From Pseudomonadota bacterium (lineage in GTDB: Bacteria > Pseudomonadota > Gammaproteobacteria > Burkholderiales > Thiobacillaceae), in the NCBI GenBank assembly GCA_021836225.1, contig JAKBJA010000188.1, positions 1 through 8,971 on the forward strand: DNA of 8,971 nucleotides, in the 5' to 3' direction. The translations under genes were made by a program, and so were the position numbers. Below the pieces are notes generated by a model. It had not been told where the DNA came from, ran no database searches, and worked only from the letters and a program-made list of their open reading frames with translations. Below, piece by piece: positions 7,439-8,971 of this stretch. How positions within the stretch are numbered: position 1 is the first letter of the stretch; every line of letters starts with the position of its first letter.

Positions 7439-7885
7439 ATGTCTCAAACAGCCGAGTCCGACGAGGATGGCGTGTACTGGACGCACTTTCCGCATCAGGC
7501 CGACATGGGCGTGCGCGGCGTCGGGCCCACCCGTGAGGCGGCCTTCGAACAGGCGGCGCTGGCGATGACTGCCGTCGTCACCGATCCGGCCCGGGTCGCG
7601 CCCAAAACGGCAGTGGCCATCTGTTGCGAGGCGCCGGACGACGAACTGCTGCTGGTCGACTGGCTCAACGCGCTGATATTGGAAATGGCAGCGCGCCACA
7701 TGCTGTTCAGCCACTTTGAGGTCAGCCTGGACGGGCAGCGTCTGACCGCCACCGCCTGGGGCGAGCCGGTTGACCTCGTTCGGCACCAACCCGCGGTCGA
7801 GATCAAGGGCGCCACCTATACTGAACTCAACGTAGGCAGGACAGAATCCGGGCGATGGCAGGCCCAGTGCGTGGTGGACGTGTGA
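7439..7885 (+). CDS. Archease, activator of the RtcB RNA ligase
   Basis: Archease is a small cytoplasmic protein that speeds guanylation and turnover of RtcB and can broaden its nucleotide use. The 148-residue product shows the family's opening HxADxGxxxxG pattern as [11 protein letters not shown] (19-29, with D22), the helix motif [12 protein letters not shown] (69-80), the late strand [13 protein letters not shown] (120-132), and a C-terminal VVDV with D147, which fits the family's terminal acidic metal ligand. The length is normal. AAAGGGG (7424-7430) lies eight bases before the ATG. The rtcB start follows its stop by one base, so the two are surely co-translated; this neighbour makes the assignment secure. 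Confidence 0.95.
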   Translation: MSQTAESDEDGVYWTHFPHQADMGVRGVGPTREAAFEQAALAMTAVVTDPARVAPKTAVAICCEAPDDELLLVDWLNALILEMAARHMLFSHFEVSLDGQRLTATAWGEPVDLVRHQPAVEIKGATYTELNVGRTESGRWQAQCVVDV

Positions 7886-7886
7886 A

Positions 7887-8971
7887 ATGAACCCAGCCCA
7901 GTTCCAGCAGGTGTCGGAGGTCGAGTGGCGCATCGCCCCGTTCGGAAAAATGCGCGTTCCGGCGGTGATCTATGCCGATGAGAGACTGATCCGCGAGATG
8001 GACGACAAGGTCTACGAACAACTCACCAACGTCGCCACCCTGCCGGGCATCGTTCAGGCGGCCTACGCCATGCCCGACGCACACTGGGGCTACGGTTTCC
8101 CGATCGGCGGGGTGGCGGCGTTCGATGCCGACGAGGGCGGCGTGGTGTCGGCTGGCGGGGTGGGATTCGACATTTCCTGCGGCGTGCGCACCCTGCACAC
8201 CGGGCTGAAGGCCGCGGACATCGCTCCGCTCAAGCAGCGGCTTGCCGACCGCCTGTTCGCCCACGTCCCGGCCGGCTTGGGCAGCACCGGCCTGTTGCGC
8301 CTCAACGCCAGCGAAATGGACGCGATGCTGCGCGGCGGCGCGCGCTGGGCGGTCGAACACGGCTACGGCAGCGATGCCGACATCGAGCGCATCGAGGAAC
8401 ACGGCTGCATGGCCGGCGCCGAGCCGGACAAAGTTTCCGACCAGGCCAAGCGCCGCCAGCGTGACGAGATCGGCACCCTCGGGTCCGGCAACCATTACCT
8501 CGAACTGCAGGAAATCGTCGAAATCTATGACACGAAGGCGGCCGACCGCTTCCGCCTGCGCGTGGGCGAAGTGGTGGTCAGCATTCACTGTGGATCGCGT
8601 GGACTGGGCCACCAGATCGGTACCGAATTCCTCAGGCAGATGGTGATCGCTGCGCCAGGGTATGGCATCGAGTTGCCCGACCGCGAACTTGCCTGCGCAC
8701 CCATCAAATCCCCGCTGGGGGAGGCCTACCTCGGCGCGATGCGCGCCGCGATCAACTGTGCCCTGGCCAACCGTCAGGTCATCACCCACCTGACCCGCCA
8801 GGTGTTCGCGGACATGTTGCCAGGAACCCACCTGACCCTGATCTATGACGTCTCCCACAACACCTGCAAGCTCGAGCCGCACACGGTCGACGGCCAGTCG
8901 CGTCGCCTGTACGTGCACCGCAAGGGCGCAACGCGCGCCTTCGGCCCCGGCCACCCGGCATTGCCCAACGA
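7887..8971 (+). CDS. rtcB: RtcB RNA ligase (3' end cut by window edge)
   Basis: RtcB joins RNA 2',3'-cyclic phosphate (or 3'-phosphate) ends to 5'-OH ends using GTP and Mn2+, serving RNA repair in bacteria. From the ATG at 7887 there are 361 codons with no stop. Metal ligands are visible: D95 and C98 in GVGFDISCGVR, H203 in GSGNHYLE, H234 in SIHCGSRGLGHQ, and H324 in YDVSHNTCK. Their numbering is almost the same as in Pyrococcus RtcB (95, 98, 203, 234, 329). HRKGATRAFGPGHP (344-357) is also present. The window ends before the HGAGR-type motif that carries the guanylated histidine, so nucleophile and C-terminus are not seen. The ribosome binding site is weak, and the one-base spacing from archease suggests translational coupling. 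Confidence 0.97.
   Translation, partial: MNPAQFQQVSEVEWRIAPFGKMRVPAVIYADERLIREMDDKVYEQLTNVATLPGIVQAAYAMPDAHWGYGFPIGGVAAFDADEGGVVSAGGVGFDISCGVRTLHTGLKAADIAPLKQRLADRLFAHVPAGLGSTGLLRLNASEMDAMLRGGARWAVEHGYGSDADIERIEEHGCMAGAEPDKVSDQAKRRQRDEIGTLGSGNHYLELQEIVEIYDTKAADRFRLRVGEVVVSIHCGSRGLGHQIGTEFLRQMVIAAPGYGIELPDRELACAPIKSPLGEAYLGAMRAAINCALANRQVITHLTRQVFADMLPGTHLTLIYDVSHNTCKLEPHTVDGQSRRLYVHRKGATRAFGPGHPALPN

Noticed and set aside
7827..8954. A 375-codon minus-strand open frame over rtcB
   Set aside because: The plus strand carries every expected RtcB metal-binding motif in order; the minus frame is a compositional shadow.

Overview
This window looks like a piece of the core chromosome of a GC-rich betaproteobacterium. 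The protein sequences (two-ACT-domain IlvA, periplasmic Slt, Cca with an HD domain, an NDUFA9-like SDR next to cca) fit that group. A sulfur- or ammonia-oxidising lineage of the Thiobacillus or Nitrosomonas type is possible, but that is an impression and not a measurement. I see no phage, insertion sequence, CRISPR array, tRNA, rRNA or obvious genomic island. Nearly all of the sequence is explained by eight conserved genes and one small lipoprotein gene.

Layout. Positions 1-602 (minus) hold most of rpiA, cut at its 3' end by the window edge. It is divergent from ilvA (682-2199, plus), with 79 bases between the two starts. ilvA runs convergently into a 63-residue DUF2892-type membrane protein (2203-2394, minus), with only three bases between the stop codons. 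A 137-base divergent gap rich in inverted repeats (about 2437-2508) separates that gene from slt (2532-4496, plus), a periplasmic lytic transglycosylase. After 71 bases come an NDUFA9-like SDR protein (4568-5605) and, 15 bases later, cca (5621-6844). A 142-base gap leads to an RcnB/CigR-like lipoprotein (6987-7403), then archease (7439-7885) and rtcB (7887 to the window end, cut before its nucleophile motif). Apart from the first half of this gap structure, the right two thirds is all on the plus strand.

How the genes relate. rpiA belongs to the pentose phosphate pathway and ilvA to isoleucine synthesis. slt remodels peptidoglycan. The right-hand block concentrates RNA 3'-end maintenance: Cca rebuilds tRNA CCA ends and its HD domain can act on 2',3'-cyclic phosphates, while RtcB ligates RNA with 2',3'-cyclic phosphate ends and is activated by archease. 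Archease and rtcB are separated by one base and are almost certainly co-expressed.

The least ordinary points are four. A branched palindrome cluster lies upstream of slt and overlaps a candidate promoter of the DUF2892 gene. A clean 21-residue in-frame segment interrupts the SDR protein. A lipoprotein gene sits directly before archease-rtcB. The larger housekeeping genes start without a visible Shine-Dalgarno, whereas the small genes have strong ones. I did not find convincing evidence of a wholly new system.
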